From contig CM054062.1 in NCBI GenBank assembly GCA_028641055.1, forward strand, positions 275,461,349-275,525,348: a stretch of DNA of 64,000 nt, in the 5' to 3' direction. The DNA comes from Alopecurus myosuroides. Taxonomy: Eukaryota; Streptophyta; Magnoliopsida; Poales; Poaceae. Below the pieces are notes generated by a model that searched no databases, was not told the DNA's origin, and saw only the letters and a list, made by a program, of their open reading frames with translations. Positions 23,924-35,723 of this stretch are shown piece by piece; the first letter of the stretch is position 1, and each line of letters begins with the position of its first letter. A program made the translations under genes and the position numbers.

Positions 23924-26900
23924 TGTCGCACCCGGACTTCTAGGGGATACTCACAGTCCGTTAAACAACAGATAAATGGCTTACGGGGCATACCGGCACC
24001 CGCATCTCAATGTGAGCAGGCCAACACGTAAACGTGTGACAACCATTCTCTACTATTCATCGTCTGCGCAAACCATCCCATAGAAATCCAGATACTTCCA
24101 TTGACGTACTTCATAACATACACACATGGTACGTCAACGGCATTTGAACAAGTGATATCACAACAGATCTCTAAGACACAAAAGATTGAAATAAGTTGCA
24201 AATAGCTCTCACTAGAGCAGAGATAGCAAATACAATCATCCAGAGGACACATGTCCCAACAATTCATCATTACAACACAGCGGAAGCATTCAACATGTCT
24301 GAGTACAGACAAGATCCAAATAGGCCTAAGAGGCCGGAAACGAAAGACGGAGCCCATCCACGAAGTCTCGGATCCTGCCCGGGTCCGCTATCTACTCGTC
24401 AGCAGCCTCGTCATACTCCACGTAGTAGCCACCATGGGGATCCTCGGAAACGTAGTCTGCGGAAACCACAGCCCCAAAGGGGTCAGTACATAAACGTACT
24501 GGCAAGAAAGACTCACAAGATACCATAGTGTACCCGGCAACACCAAGTACAGATCCTTTGGGTTCAACGGAAGAAAGGATGATACAAAAGATGCGGCAGC
24601 GGGCTGCTCTAACCAACTACAGAAACATGCTACAACTTCCGGCTAACAGAAAGGGGATAAGATAGCGTATCGTAACCAACTATAACTAACCTCAAACAAA
24701 CCCATCCTGGATCTCGCCCCTTATCCAAAGAAGCAATCCGAGGATAACTCACACAGTTGGATTAGTGATGGTTCAAGTTTATTGTGTCAGTAAGACTATT
24801 ACTAGTCAAGTTATTAGTAGTTAGGTGTAAGTTGTTCTGAGTACTTGTTAGCCAGTACTTTCACCAAGTCATCCATAACCGCGGAAAACACGGCTTATCG
24901 AGAAGATTTAACCCTGCAGGGGTGCATCAATTTTGCCGTACACGTAAGAATAACCCGCCAGATGGAATGGCCCTTCCACCAAGCAGGGCACTCAACACAA
25001 CTCAACTCTTCTTCGCATCAAGCCCAAAGAACCACATGCTGTGCGTGCGCGGCTAATCGAGCCCCCACGAAGAAAAGGGGGACCCTCATAGCACTCTAAG
25101 ACCACGCCGCCCTAAATGCCGACTACAAAAGTTCCACCCTGGCGCCAAGGGTTCGCACCTGCACATGCATGCATCAAATGGAAAGCCCGAACTAAGGGTG
25201 GCGATTTGGACGAGATGCGAATCGAATCAAATTGAGGGGGGAGCCCATACACGCTTCCCACATGCGGTTAGTGCGCTCATCATGGATCAGTAGACAAGAC
25301 CCTTTTCCTAATTAGGGTCGACACTAGCAGGCCTCAAAACCATGCCGGGCCTCCTGCCGGTGCCTTATCATCAAATTATTATTAACCATAACATTAACAG
25401 GTTGTTGTTTAACATCGAGCCCCAGAACATAATGAAATATAGTAACAGAAAGTAACGGACAACAGACTCGAGCAAAACAACCCTAAGCATGCTAGTAAGA
25501 CACGGGCATCAAGCAAAAAGGTTATAGGTGTGGAGGTGAGGCTATATCAGGGTTAAAGGATAACATGTGATAGGGTCGGAACACAAGCAACGATTCATAG
25601 GGCTAGCATAATAGACAACGGAAAGTATCGGTATCCAATGTGGAAAGGAACACAATGGTTCATGTGAGTGAATACTTGCCTGCAAACTCAGCAGCCTGGT
25701 ACTGAGCTAGATCCTCAGAAGGGGTGTCGTAAGTATCGTCTGTCTCAACGTCGTCGTCTATTCGAGAAGAAGCAAACAAACAACGCAGATAGACAAACAA
25801 TCAATAACATGGCATAATGCACAAACATTGGATGATGCATGTCCATTTAATTGATGCATCAAAATAAAATAGTTGACAAGATAACATGTTTAAATGGACC
25901 CATATGCAATTGGATTGCATATGGAAAGCCCATTAATTAAGGTTGAAATAATTGTTTTACAACTAATCAATAGGTGAAAGTGGATTAGTATGATGCATGG
26001 ATGAGGAAAACAGAAAAAAATAGAAACAATTTGAAATAAGGTTTACCAAGTTTAGGATTTTAGTTATTAAGTTATGGAATTTTGGTTCCTTAAAGGTGTT
26101 ACACAAGCATTTGTTGTTTTCCACCAATTTTAATTGTTCAAAATATATAACAAAGTTCATATTTCGAAAGAACACAAAGTTTTAGGTGGAATACATGTTT
26201 CACTTGTTGAAAAAGGATTTAAAATAAATTACTTATAGATTAAACAAGTTTAAACAAGATTTAAATTATTTAACCAATTTTAATTATTCAAAACATGAAA
26301 CAAAGTTTATATTTGAAAAAGGTGGTTCAATTTGGCATGGAAAACATATTTTACTTGTTGAAAATGGATTTAAAATGAGCAAGTTATTAATTTGGCAATT
26401 TTAAATGCAATAATTAAGAAACAGTTGTTTTCAGCAATTTAATTTATTCAAAACAGCAAACAAAGTTTATATTTGCAAAGTACATGAAAAATTGAATGGA
26501 AAACATATTTAGTTTGTTGAATTTGGAATTTTTACGCCCAAGTTAAGAATTTTGCAAAATTAAGTGAATTAAACAAGAATTCAAATATTTCACCAATTCA
26601 AAATATTCAAAACAGTAAAAAAAAATATTTAGGTAGAGAATTTAATTTGGAGTGGAAAACATATTTAAAATGTTGAAATTGGAGTTAAAATAAATTATTT
26701 ATGCAATTTACAAGATTAGGTATTATTCTGCCATTTTATTTATTAGCTAGGGACTTAGAAAGTATTTGTAGGGACCTAGAATAAACTAGCAGGGACTTGT
26801 TGGCGATTCTGTCAAATTTCTGTAACTAAACAAAAAGAAATAAAAAGTTTCGTTTTATCTGCGGGAGGGGGACTCGAACACAAGACCTCTTGTGAGTGCT

Positions 26901-28420
26901 TGTGTGCTGCTACCAATTGGGATGTGCGTTGATTCGTGACAGAAGGGGTCGCGTGGTGAGGATAAGGTGCAGTTCGCGTGTTTAACTGAACTTTGGCACG
27001 TTCAGTTCTGCACCAGGGACGGAGGAGGGCAGCCGCCGGCGGGCTGCTGCGGCTCGTCGTGGCCTGCTGCTGCGTGCGTATAAAGGCCGTGTGCGTGTGT
27101 GCTTGATGTGGATGCAGAGAGGAGGGAACGAGGGAGGAGAGGGAGCCGTGCTCACCGAGGGAGAAGCAGCAGGGAGCGGCTCGGTGCAGGGAGGCGACGG
27201 CGATGTTGTGGACGGCGGCGGCGCTCCGGTGGATCTCCGTGCGTGCTGAGGGGTGGAGGATGACGAGGGAGGCGAGGGGGATCCATTCCCGCAGCCAACA
27301 TGCGCGGAGGGGGGTGCTAACGGCGGCGATCACCGGAGGGAAACGAGGTGCGCTTGGTGGGGTTTCAGAGTTACAGAGAGGCAGAGGGGGAGGTGGAAGA
27401 AGGAGGTGGGAGGAAAGAAAATGGAGGCGGGGGAGAGGGAGAGGGTAGGGCAGAGGGGAAGGGCTCGGCTAGGGTTTATAGGGGGAAGGAGGAGCTCCCT
27501 GCCGTTCGCTTCTCCTCTGAACTGACGTGGATGCAGTGGATGCTTGGACGTACGAGGAAGAAGATGAGCGAGGGGGTATGGGCCTGGGGAGAGGTGGGCT
27601 GGGCCTGCTGGCCTGCCCCTCTCTCCTTGTTTTTCTTTTATTTTTGTTCTGTTTTTTTTTTGCTGATTTGAAAAAGGGAAGAAAAACTAGTTCTTTAGGG
27701 TTAGAAATTTTAGGGATAATTTTGTATAGGTGGTTTATTACAACAGCAACAAAATTCCACTTTTGTTTCCCAAACATTTTGAATTATGGTGATGTTTGCA
27801 TTTTAAATGAATTTGAGCAAAATTGACATTAATTAACTTATTGAAAGAACCATGTTAAACTAGTTTGAAATTTCCATGTTTATTTGAAACAAATTGATTA
27901 GAATTGTTTTGTAATTTTCATAAGTTTCAACATGGTTGCTGTTTGAAAAATGTAATTGAATTTTGAATGAAATTTGAGTTAAGTGAGTTATTGAAGCCAT
28001 AATTTTAAATAGTTTGAACCTCATGGTTTAATGGAAACAATGATGGAAGTGTTTGGTCATTTTCATAAACCTCAACATGGTTGTTGTTTGGACAATTAAT
28101 TGAATTTGAAAATGGTTTGGTATTAAATGAATTATTGATAGAAACAAAACAATAGTTTGAAATTACAACTTTAATGGAAGCAAATAATTGTTTTGATTTG
28201 AAATATTCATTTTGGAAATTGTAACATCACAAGTATGAAACAAAAGGTTTGAAATTTGATTTGAAATTCAAATAGAAAACAGAGGAAAACAAAGGAAAAC
28301 AGAGGAAAACAATTGGAAAACAAAGCAAAACAAATGCAATGAACATGATGTCATGATGCAAAACATAAATAACAGAGAGCAAACATTCTAATGGCTGTTT
28401 TTCATACTTGGGATGTTACA
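23924..28420 (-). repeat. Element A 3' LTR
   Basis: 4497 bases. AT-rich repeats of the kind TTTAATTTATTCAAAAC fill 26200-26750, and a GC-rich block lies at 26990-27640. Near the distal end an 11-base GAAAACARAGG repeat has about two more units here (about 28276-28310) than in the partner LTR. Open frames in the GC-rich block (such as 26812-27333 minus) occur in both LTRs but have low-complexity, arginine/serine/proline-rich products and no domain. Confidence 0.88.
26860..26930 (-). other. tRNA-like relic in A 3' LTR
   Basis: On the minus strand this holds an A-box-like motif (26913-26923) and a B-box-like motif (26870-26880) about 43 bases apart, the spacing found in tRNA genes. In this copy the B box starts TGTTCGAGTCC, one change from the other LTR. 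No acceptor stem can form, so it is not a tRNA gene. Confidence 0.5.
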
Positions 28421-28705
28421 AAACGCCCCCCCTTGAAGGAATCGCGCCCCGAGATTCCTACTGAGAAGAGAAAAGATCTGGATACTTCTTTCGAAGATCC
28501 TCTTGAGTTGTGACACGTGAAACACATCGTGCACCTTGGATAGTTTTTCTGGAAGTTCAAGACGATAGGCATTCCTGGCAACTCTTCTGGAAAGTCGTCA
28601 GGGAATTCGCAAACCACCGGAACATTTTCGAGTAAAGGTAGAGGTTTTGCATCGAGGGTGTATAGCTGAATGGAACTTGATTCATTTGGAGAATAGACTA
28701 TCTGG
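28421..28705 (-). pseudogene. Fused remnant of A pol (RT start joined to integrase end)
   Basis: Reading leftward, VVCEFPDDFPEELPGMP is the start of a chromovirus reverse transcriptase, preceded by the usual protease/RT spacer (QLYTLDAKPLP). At about 28571 it changes directly, in another frame, to YRLELPEKLSKVHDVF then HVSQLKRIF, the C-terminal end of integrase. The catalytic RT, RNase H and integrase cores are absent. Reading continues to SGRDSFKGG, which overlaps the polypurine tract. The junction leaves GCCT shared by both expected parents, which suggests a microhomology deletion or template switch (inference). Confidence 0.8.
28424..28440 (-). other. A polypurine tract
   Basis: Read on the minus strand, CCTTCAAGGGGGGGCG lies three bases before the 3' LTR start TGTAACATCCC. 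Confidence 0.75.
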
Positions 28706-29234
28706 TTAGAAGAGTGGAACAGAGTTATTGATTAGACGCCGGTAGAAGAACTGTAGTGGGAAGCAACAACAAGGTTTCAACGAACGAAAATGATGTTGAG
28801 AAGAACAGGATATCGAAGGAACATCGGGAGAACACGAGATCAAAACACTCCTGAGGTACTACGGAAAACCCATCCGGGCTTCTAAAGGATCAATATCTAC
28901 TACTTAAGGAATAGAGGATCTGCTTCCGGGGCTTACACGCCTCCGTTCTCAATCGTGAGTAGGCAACATGATAAATCATGTCACAACCACCTCCATTCCT
29001 ATGGTCTAGTAGATATAAACATCCTAGAGAAACCAGGATACGTGAAAACCTAACTTGAAAGTTTAGATGAGAAGGGAAAACAACGTTGCACTTCCTTACC
29101 AGAAAAGGGAGGGTGGGTGGGGAAATAAGAAAAAGAACAAAATTCCTACTCTCACGTTTCATTTTTCCTATATAGCTACAAAATAGTTTCTAGACTCAAC
29201 TGCGACCAGTAAAAGGGATCCTACAGGCATACAG
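28706..29234 (-). other. Element A leader and unrecognised internal sequence
   Basis: About 530 bases between the primer site and the fused pol remnant. A 90-residue reverse frame (28890-29162) matches nothing I know. Gag and protease are missing, so the internal deletion, or a second one, removed them too. Confidence 0.55.
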
Positions 29235-29246
29235 GCTCTGATACCA
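29235..29246 (-). other. A primer binding site (initiator tRNA-Met)
   Basis: Read on the minus strand this is TGGTATCAGAGC, complementary to the 3' end of plant initiator tRNA-Met, two bases from the 5' LTR. Confidence 0.88.
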
Positions 29247-29248
29247 TT

Positions 29249-32200
29249 TGTCGCACCCGGACTTCTAGGGGATACTCACAGTCCGTTAAACAACAGATAA
29301 ATGGCTTACGGGGCATACCAGCACCCGCATCTCAATGTGAGCAGGCCAACACGTAAACGTGTGACAACCATTCTCTACTATTCATCGTCTGCGCAAACCA
29401 TCCCATAGAAATCCAGATACTTCCATTGACGTACTTCATAACATACACACATGGTACGTCAACGGCATTTGAACAAGTGATATCACAACAGATCTCTAAG
29501 ACACAAAAGATTGAAATAAGTTGCAAATAGCTCTCACTAGAGCAGAGATAGCAAATACAATCATCCAGAGGACACATGTCCCAACAATTCATCATTACAA
29601 CACAGCGGAAGCATTCAACATGTCTGAGTACAGACAAGATCCAAATAGGCCTAAGAGGCCGGAAACGAAAGACGGAGCCCATCCACGAAGTCTCGGATCC
29701 TGCCCGGGTCCGCTATCTACTCGTCAGCAGCCTCGTCATACTCCACGTAGTAGCCACCATGGGGATCCTCGGAAACGTAGTCTGCGGAAACCACAGCCCC
29801 AAAGGGGTCAGTACATAAACGTACTGGCAAGAAAGACTCACAAGATACCATAGTGTACCCGGCAACACCAAGTACAGATCCTTTGGGTTCAACGGAAGAA
29901 AGGATGATACAAAAGATGCGGCAACGGGCTGCTCTAACCAACTACAGAAACATGCTACAACTTCCGGCTAACAGAAAGGGGATAAGATAGCGTATCGTAA
30001 CCAACTATAACTAACCTCAAACAAACCCATCCTGGATCTCGCCCCTTATCCAAAGAAGCAATCCGAGGATAACTCACACATTTGGATTAGTGATGGTTCA
30101 AGTTTATTGTGTCAGTAAGACTATTACTAGTCAAGTTATCAGTAGTTAGGTGTAAGTTGTTCTGAGTACTTGTTAGCCAGTACTTTCACCAAGTCATCCA
30201 TAACCGCGGAAAACACGGCTTCTCGAGAAGATTTAACCCTGCAGGGGTGCATCAATTTGGCCGTACACGTAAGAATAACCCGCCAGATGGAATGGCCCTT
30301 CCACCAAGCAGGGCACTCAACACAACTCAACTCTTCTTCGCATCAAGCCCAAAGAACCACATGCTGTGCGTGCGCGGCTAATCGAGCCCCCACGAAGAAA
30401 AGGGGGACCCTCATAGCACTCTAAGACCACGCCGCCCTAAATGCCGACTACAAAAGTTCCACCCTGGCGCCAAGGGTTCGCACCTGCACATGCATGCATC
30501 AAATGGAAAGCCCGAACTAAGGGTGGCGATTTGGACGAAATGCGAATCGAATCAAATTGAGGGGGGCGCCCATACACGCTTCCCACATGCGGTTAGTGCG
30601 CTCATCATGGATCAATAGACAAGACCCTTTTCCTAATTAGGGTCGACACTAGCAGGCCTCAAAACCACGCCGGGCCTCCTGCCGGTGCCTTATCATCAAA
30701 TTATTATTAACCATAACATTAACAGGTTGTTGTTTAACATCGAGCCCCAGAACATAATGAAATATAGTAACAGAAAGTAACGGACAACAGACTCGAGCAA
30801 AACAACCCTAAGCATGCTAGTGAGACACGGGCAGCAAGCAAAAAGGTTATAGGTGTGGAGGTGAGGCTATATCAGGGTTAAAGGATAACATGTGATAGGA
30901 TCGGAACACAAGCAACGATTCATAGGGCTAGCATAATAGACAACGGAAAGTATCGGTATCCAATGTGGAAAGGAACACAATGGTTCATGTGAGTGAATAC
31001 TTGCCTGCAAACTCAGCAGCCTGGTACTGAGCTAGATCCTCAGAAGGGGTGTCGTAAGTATCGTCTGTCTCAACATCGTCGTCTATTCGAGAAGAAGCAA
31101 ACAAACAACGCAGAGAGACAAACAATCAATAACATGGCATAATGCACAAACATGGGATGATGCATGTCCATTTAATTGATGCATCAAAATAAAATAGTTG
31201 ACAAGATAACATGTTTAAATGGACCCATATGTAATTGGATTGCATATGGAAAGCCCATGAATTAAGGTTGAAATAATTGTTTTACAACTAATCAACAGGT
31301 GAAAGTGGATTAGTATGATGCATGGATGAGGAAAACAGAAAAAAAAACAATAGAAACAATTTGAAATAAGGTTTACCAAGTTTAGGATTTTAGTTATTAA
31401 GTTATGGAATTTTGGTTCCTTAAAGGTGTTACACAAGCATTTGTTGTTTTCCACCAATTTTAATTGTTCAAAATAGATAACAAAGTTCATATTTGGAAAG
31501 AACACAAAGTTTTAGGTGGAATACATGTTTCACTTGTTGAAAAAGGATTTAGAATAAATTACTTATAGATTAAACAAGTTTAAACAAGATTTAAATTATT
31601 TAACCAATTTTAATTATTCAAAACATGAAACAAAGTTTATATTTGAAAAGTTGGTTCAATTTGGCATGGAAAACATATTTTACTTGTTGAAAATGGATTT
31701 AAAATGAGCAAGTTATTAATTTGGCAATTTTAAATGCAATAATTAAGAAACAGTTGTTTTCAGCAATTTAATTTATTCAAAACAGCAAACAAAGATGATA
31801 TTTGCAAAGTACATGAAAAATTGAATGGAAAACATATTTAGTTTGTTGAATTTGGAATTTTTACGCCCAAGTTATGAATTTTGCAAAATTAAGTGAATTA
31901 AACAAGAATTCAAATATTTCACCAATTTAAAATATTCAAAACAGTAAACAGAATTTATATTTAGGTAGAGAATTTAATTTGGAGTGTAAAACATATTTAA
32001 AATGTTGAAATTGGAGTTAAAATGAATTATTTATGCAATTTACAAGATTAGGTATTATTCTGCCATTTTATTTATTAGCTAGGGACTTAGAAAGTATTTG
32101 TAGGGACCTAGAATAAACTAGCAGGGACTTGTTGGCGATTCTGTCAAATTTCTGTAACTAAACAAAAAGAAATAAAAAGTTTGGTTTTATCTGCGGGAGG

Positions 32201-33747
32201 GGGACTCGAACCCAAGACCTCCTGTGAGTGCTTGTGTGCTGCTACCAATTGGGCTGTGCGTTGATTCGTGACAGAAGGGGTCGCGTGGTGAGGATAAGGT
32301 GCAGTTCGCGTGTTTAACTGAACTTTGGCAGGTTCAGTTCTGCACCAGGGACGGAGGAGGGCGGCCGCCGGCGGGCTGCTGTGGCTCGTCGTGGCCTGCT
32401 GCTGCGTGCGTACGAAGGCCGAGTGCGTGTGTGCTTGATGTGGATGCAGAGAGGAGGGAACGAGGGAGGAGAGGGAGCCGTGCTCACCGAGGGAGAAGCA
32501 GCAGGGAGCGGCTCGGTGCAGGGAGGCGACGATGTCGTGGATGGCGGCGGTGCTCCGGTGGATCTCCGTCCGTGCTGAGGGGTGGAGGATGACGAGGGAG
32601 GCGAGGGGGATCCATTCCCGCAGCCAACATGCGCGGAGAGGGGTGCTAACGGCGGCGATCACCGGAGGGAAACGAGGTGTGCTCGGTGGGGTTTCAGAGT
32701 TACAGAGAGGCAGAGGGGGAGGTGGAAGAAGGAGGTGGGAGGAAAGAAAATGGAGGCGGGGGAGAGGGAGAGAGGAGGGAGAGGGTAGGGCAGAGGGGAA
32801 GGGCTCGGCTAGGGTTTATAGGGGGGAAGGAGGAGCTCCCTGCCGTTCGCTTCTCCTCTGAACTGACGTGGATGCAGTGGATGCTTGGCCGTACGAGGAA
32901 GAAGATGAGCGAGGGGGTATGGGCCTGGGGAGAGGTGGGTTGGGCCTGCTGGCCTGCCCCTCTCTCCTTGTTTTTCTTTTATTTTTGTTCTGTTTGTTTT
33001 CTTTTTTGCTGATTTGAAAAAGGGAAGAAAAACTAGTTCTTTAGGGTTAGAAATTTTAGGGATAATTTTGTATAGGTGGGTTATTAGAACAGCAACAAAA
33101 TTCCACTTTTGTTTCCCAAACATTTTGAATTATGGTAATGTTTGCATTTTAAATGAATTTGAGAAAAATTGACATTAATTAACTTATTGAAAGAACCATG
33201 TTAAACTAGTTTGAAATTTCCATGTTTATTTGAAACAAATTGATTAGAATTGTTTTGTAATTTTCATAAGTTTCAACATGGTTGCTGTTTGAAAAATGTA
33301 ATTGAATTTTGAATGAAATTTGAGTTAAGTGAGTTATTGAAGCCATAATTTTAAATAGTTTGAACCTCATGGTTTAATGGAAACAATGATGGAAGTGTTT
33401 TGTCATTTTCATAAACCTCAACATGGTTGTTGTTTGGACAATTAATTGAATTTGAAAATGGTTTGGTAATAAATGAATTATTGATAGAAACAAAACAATA
33501 GTTTGAAATTACAACTTTAATGGAAGCAAATAATTGTTTTGATTTGAAATATTCATTTTGGAAATTGTAACATCACAAGTATGAAACAAAAGGTTTGAAA
33601 TTTGATTTGAAATTCAAATAGAAAACAGAGGAAAACAATTGGAAAACAAAGCAAAACAAATGCAATGAACATGATGTCATGATGCAAAACATAAAATAAC
33701 AGAGAGCAAACATTCTAATGGCTGTTTTTCATACTTGGGATGTTACA
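29249..33747 (-). repeat. Element A 5' LTR
   Basis: 4499 bases, colinear with 23924-28420. It is the promoter LTR in the element's orientation. Its GC-rich block (about 32300-32960) and AT-rich repeat block match the partner. It ends TGTTACA next to the target duplication TTATC at 33748-33752. Confidence 0.88.
32192..32262 (-). other. tRNA-like sequence in A 5' LTR
   Basis: On the minus strand, AGCCCAATTGG (32245-32255) fits an A box and GGTTCGAGTCC (32202-32212) is a perfect B-box consensus. Their starts are 43 bases apart. The T-loop GGGTTCGAGTCCC can form, but the segments at the ends do not pair as an acceptor stem. It looks like a tRNA-derived (SINE-like) insertion fixed in the LTR, able in principle to bind TFIIIC. 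Confidence 0.6.
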
Positions 33748-33752
33748 TTATC
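33748..33752. repeat. Target duplication of A, right copy (TTATC)
   Basis: One G-to-A change from the left copy TTGTC at 23919-23923. Confidence 0.8.
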
Positions 33753-35276
33753 AATCTCACCGGTTTTGCTGAACACAAAGAGGTTAAACGTACCGTGTGG
33801 AAAATAATATTTGTTTGCAGTAGATGAAAGAGAACAGTGATGGCAGCAGTAAAACAGTAGCAGAAGTATGAAACTAGAGATCGCAGTGGTTGTATTATCG
33901 GTATGAGGAAAATGGACCGGGGTCCACATTTCACTAGAGGTGTCTCTCCCAAGACTAAGGATGGCAATGGGTAGGGTATGGGGCGGGTAGAGCAATACCA
34001 TACCCATACCCATATAGTCAACGGGTATAAAATTTTACCCATACCCACACCCACGGGTATGAAACTTTACCCGTACCCATACCCGACAAATAGATAGCAT
34101 GTGTGGTACACAAATTACAGCTGGGCAATTGACAGATATAAAGGCTGCACCGTAGTGCATATGCATGACATGATGATTGCTATGTGATTCATGCGAGCAT
34201 TACAACAAGATACATAGACCGTTATCCAACTGCACCTATGACTAATAATCCACCCTCAAAATGTCATCCGAGCAATCCTTGGGTATTAAGTTGCAAGCAA
34301 CAGATAATCAGAGTAAGCAAAGTGTGTAATGCAAACAATAACATCATCCTTAGACAAAGCATTCTTGTTTTCTCCCTAGTGGCAACAGCACATCCCTCAC
34401 CTGTTTACGTTTCTGTCACTCGAGCGTGAATGAAAGGGGGGGCATGAACCCACTATCGAGCATAAATACTCCCTCTTGGAGTTACTAGCATCTACTTGGC
34501 CAGAGCATCTACTAACAACGGAGAGAATGCAAGATCGTAAATATCATACACATGAAAAGAACATGATAGATTTATAATCATGAGACATATCATTCAATAT
34601 TCATCGGATCCCAGGAAACACAACATGTAGCATTACAATAAGATGATCTTGATCATGTAGGGCAACTCACAAGATCTAAACATGAGGCATAAAGAGGAGA
34701 GAACAACCATCTAGCTACTGCTATGGACCCTTAGTCCAAGGATGAACTACTCACGCATCATTCCGGAGGCGGGCATGGTGGTGTAGAGACCCCGGGTGAT
34801 GATCCCCCCTCTCGGCAGGGTGCCGGGGAGAGCTCCAAAATCCTCCTGAACTAGGGTTGACGATGACGGCGGCCTCGGGTGTTTTTCGTGGAAAAGGCTT
34901 ATGTTCTTAGGGTTAACCTCCCGAGGGGTATAAATAGGCGAAAGGGAAACGTCGGTGGGCGAGCAGGGAGCCCACACCACACCAAGGCACGGCAGGGGGC
35001 GCGCCGCCCTATGGTGTGGGAGCCTCTGTGGCTCCCTCCGGGTATCTTTTGAAATCCGTGGATCCTCCGGGAATTCTAAGAATTCTGGGCTTCGAATCGT
35101 CCAATTCTGAGAATATTTCCAGAACAACTTTTCTGAAACTAAAAACAGCAGAAAACAGGAACTGGCTCTGTGGCATCTTGTCAATAGGTTAGTCCCAACA
35201 AATCAATAAAAATGGCATAAAGTGTAAAGGAAACATGTAGCATATGGCCTGAAAACAGCATGGAACTTCAGAAATT
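33753..35276 (-). repeat. Element G 5' LTR, outer part
   Basis: This continues the LTR broken at 23923 and aligns with 1436-2568 then 18538-18800. The minus-strand TATA region is near 34930. It contains a 129-base insertion (33956-34084) missing from the other LTR. The outer approximately 20 bases (reverse of TGATACGTCATAAACG..) are missing where H begins. Confidence 0.85.
33956..34084. mobile_element. Small foldback insertion (MITE-like) in G LTR
   Basis: 129 bases present in this LTR only; the other G LTR reads CCAAGACAAATAG without it. It is flanked by GAC on both sides (33953-33955 and 34085-34087), consistent with a 3-base duplication. The left part is rich in GGGTA/GGGTATGGGG and the right part in TACCC/CCCATACCC, so it can fold on itself. 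It begins TAAGGATGGCAATGGG, like many plant MITE-type ends, but no complementary terminal repeat is visible at the right end, so its class is uncertain. Confidence 0.6.
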
Positions 35277-35723
35277 GATGTTGTGAACACATATCTGATA
35301 TGTTGCAAACGTGTCTATAATTTTTTATGCTCTATGCTTGTTTCCTATCTAATGCCTTTATGTTTTCCACATGTTTTCGTTCATTTTCCGGATGTTTTCA
35401 TACACTAACCTATTAACAAGATGCTCCATGCAACGCCGGTACACCTGTTTTTCTGCCTATAGTATTTTAATCCTACTGTTTACCGAGATCATTACTGCTG
35501 TCTACGTTACACTGTTGCTACTGTTACTTCACTACTACTGTTGTTATATCACTGTTGCTACTAATAAATTGTGCCAAGTCAGTTTACTTTCAGTTGCAGC
35601 TAAACTGACAATTCATCTGTTAAGGCTTATATTTATTCTTGGGCTCCCCTTGTGTCGAATCAATAAATTTGGGTGTTACTTCCCTCGAAGACTGTTGTGG
35701 TCCCCTATACTTGTGGGTCATCA
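35277..35723 (+). repeat. Short Gypsy LTR H (truncated element)
   Basis: Begins TGTTGTGAACAC, typical of grass Gypsy LTR starts, and ends CTTGTGGGTCATCA preceded by a TCAATAAATTTGGG block. I recall such ends directly before Athila-like primer sites in Triticeae. No primer site follows; the sequence switches to Copia LTR material. Either this is a solo LTR or the internal part was lost by deletion. It abuts the truncated end of G with no clear target duplication. Confidence 0.6.

Larger units (their letters stand above)
23924..33747 (-). mobile_element. Long-LTR chromovirus-like Gypsy element A (deletion derivative)
   Basis: A has two LTRs of about 4.5 kb (23924-28420 and 29249-33747) around only 828 bases. 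The termini are TGTAACATCCC..GCGACA on the minus strand. It has an initiator-Met primer site and a G-rich polypurine tract. Orientation comes from the primer site lying beside the right LTR and the polypurine tract beside the left one. The internal region keeps a sliver of reverse transcriptase fused to the integrase end. Termini and primer suggest the Tekay/Del type of chromovirus. The LTRs look nearly identical (two substitutions seen in the first 680 aligned bases), so insertion was recent. Confidence 0.88.
1205..35276 (-). mobile_element. Athila-like Gypsy element G (split by J and A)
   Basis: G is a minus-strand LTR retrotransposon and the outermost host of the left half. Its 3' LTR is 1205-2568 plus 18538-18819, split by J. 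Its internal region is 18820-23692. Its 5' LTR is 23693-23923 plus 33753-35276, split by A. When the insertions are removed, both LTRs are about 1.64 kb and align from end to end. It has a tRNA-Asp-type primer site, a gag-protease remnant and no reverse transcriptase, RNase H or integrase, so it probably depended on enzymes from a related autonomous element. About 20 bases of its outer 5' LTR end are missing where fragment H begins. Confidence 0.85.

Noticed and set aside
26812..27333. Long minus-strand open frame (173 codons) in A's LTR, also at 32144-32662
   Set aside because: It lies in a GC-rich LTR block, changes by indels between LTRs, and has a low-complexity product with no domain.
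32192..32262. A functional tRNA gene
   Set aside because: A and B boxes are present but the acceptor stem cannot form, so only a tRNA-like relic is called.
23924..33747. Tandem segmental duplication instead of an LTR element
   Set aside because: The TG..CA termini, primer site, polypurine tract and target duplication identify a retrotransposon.
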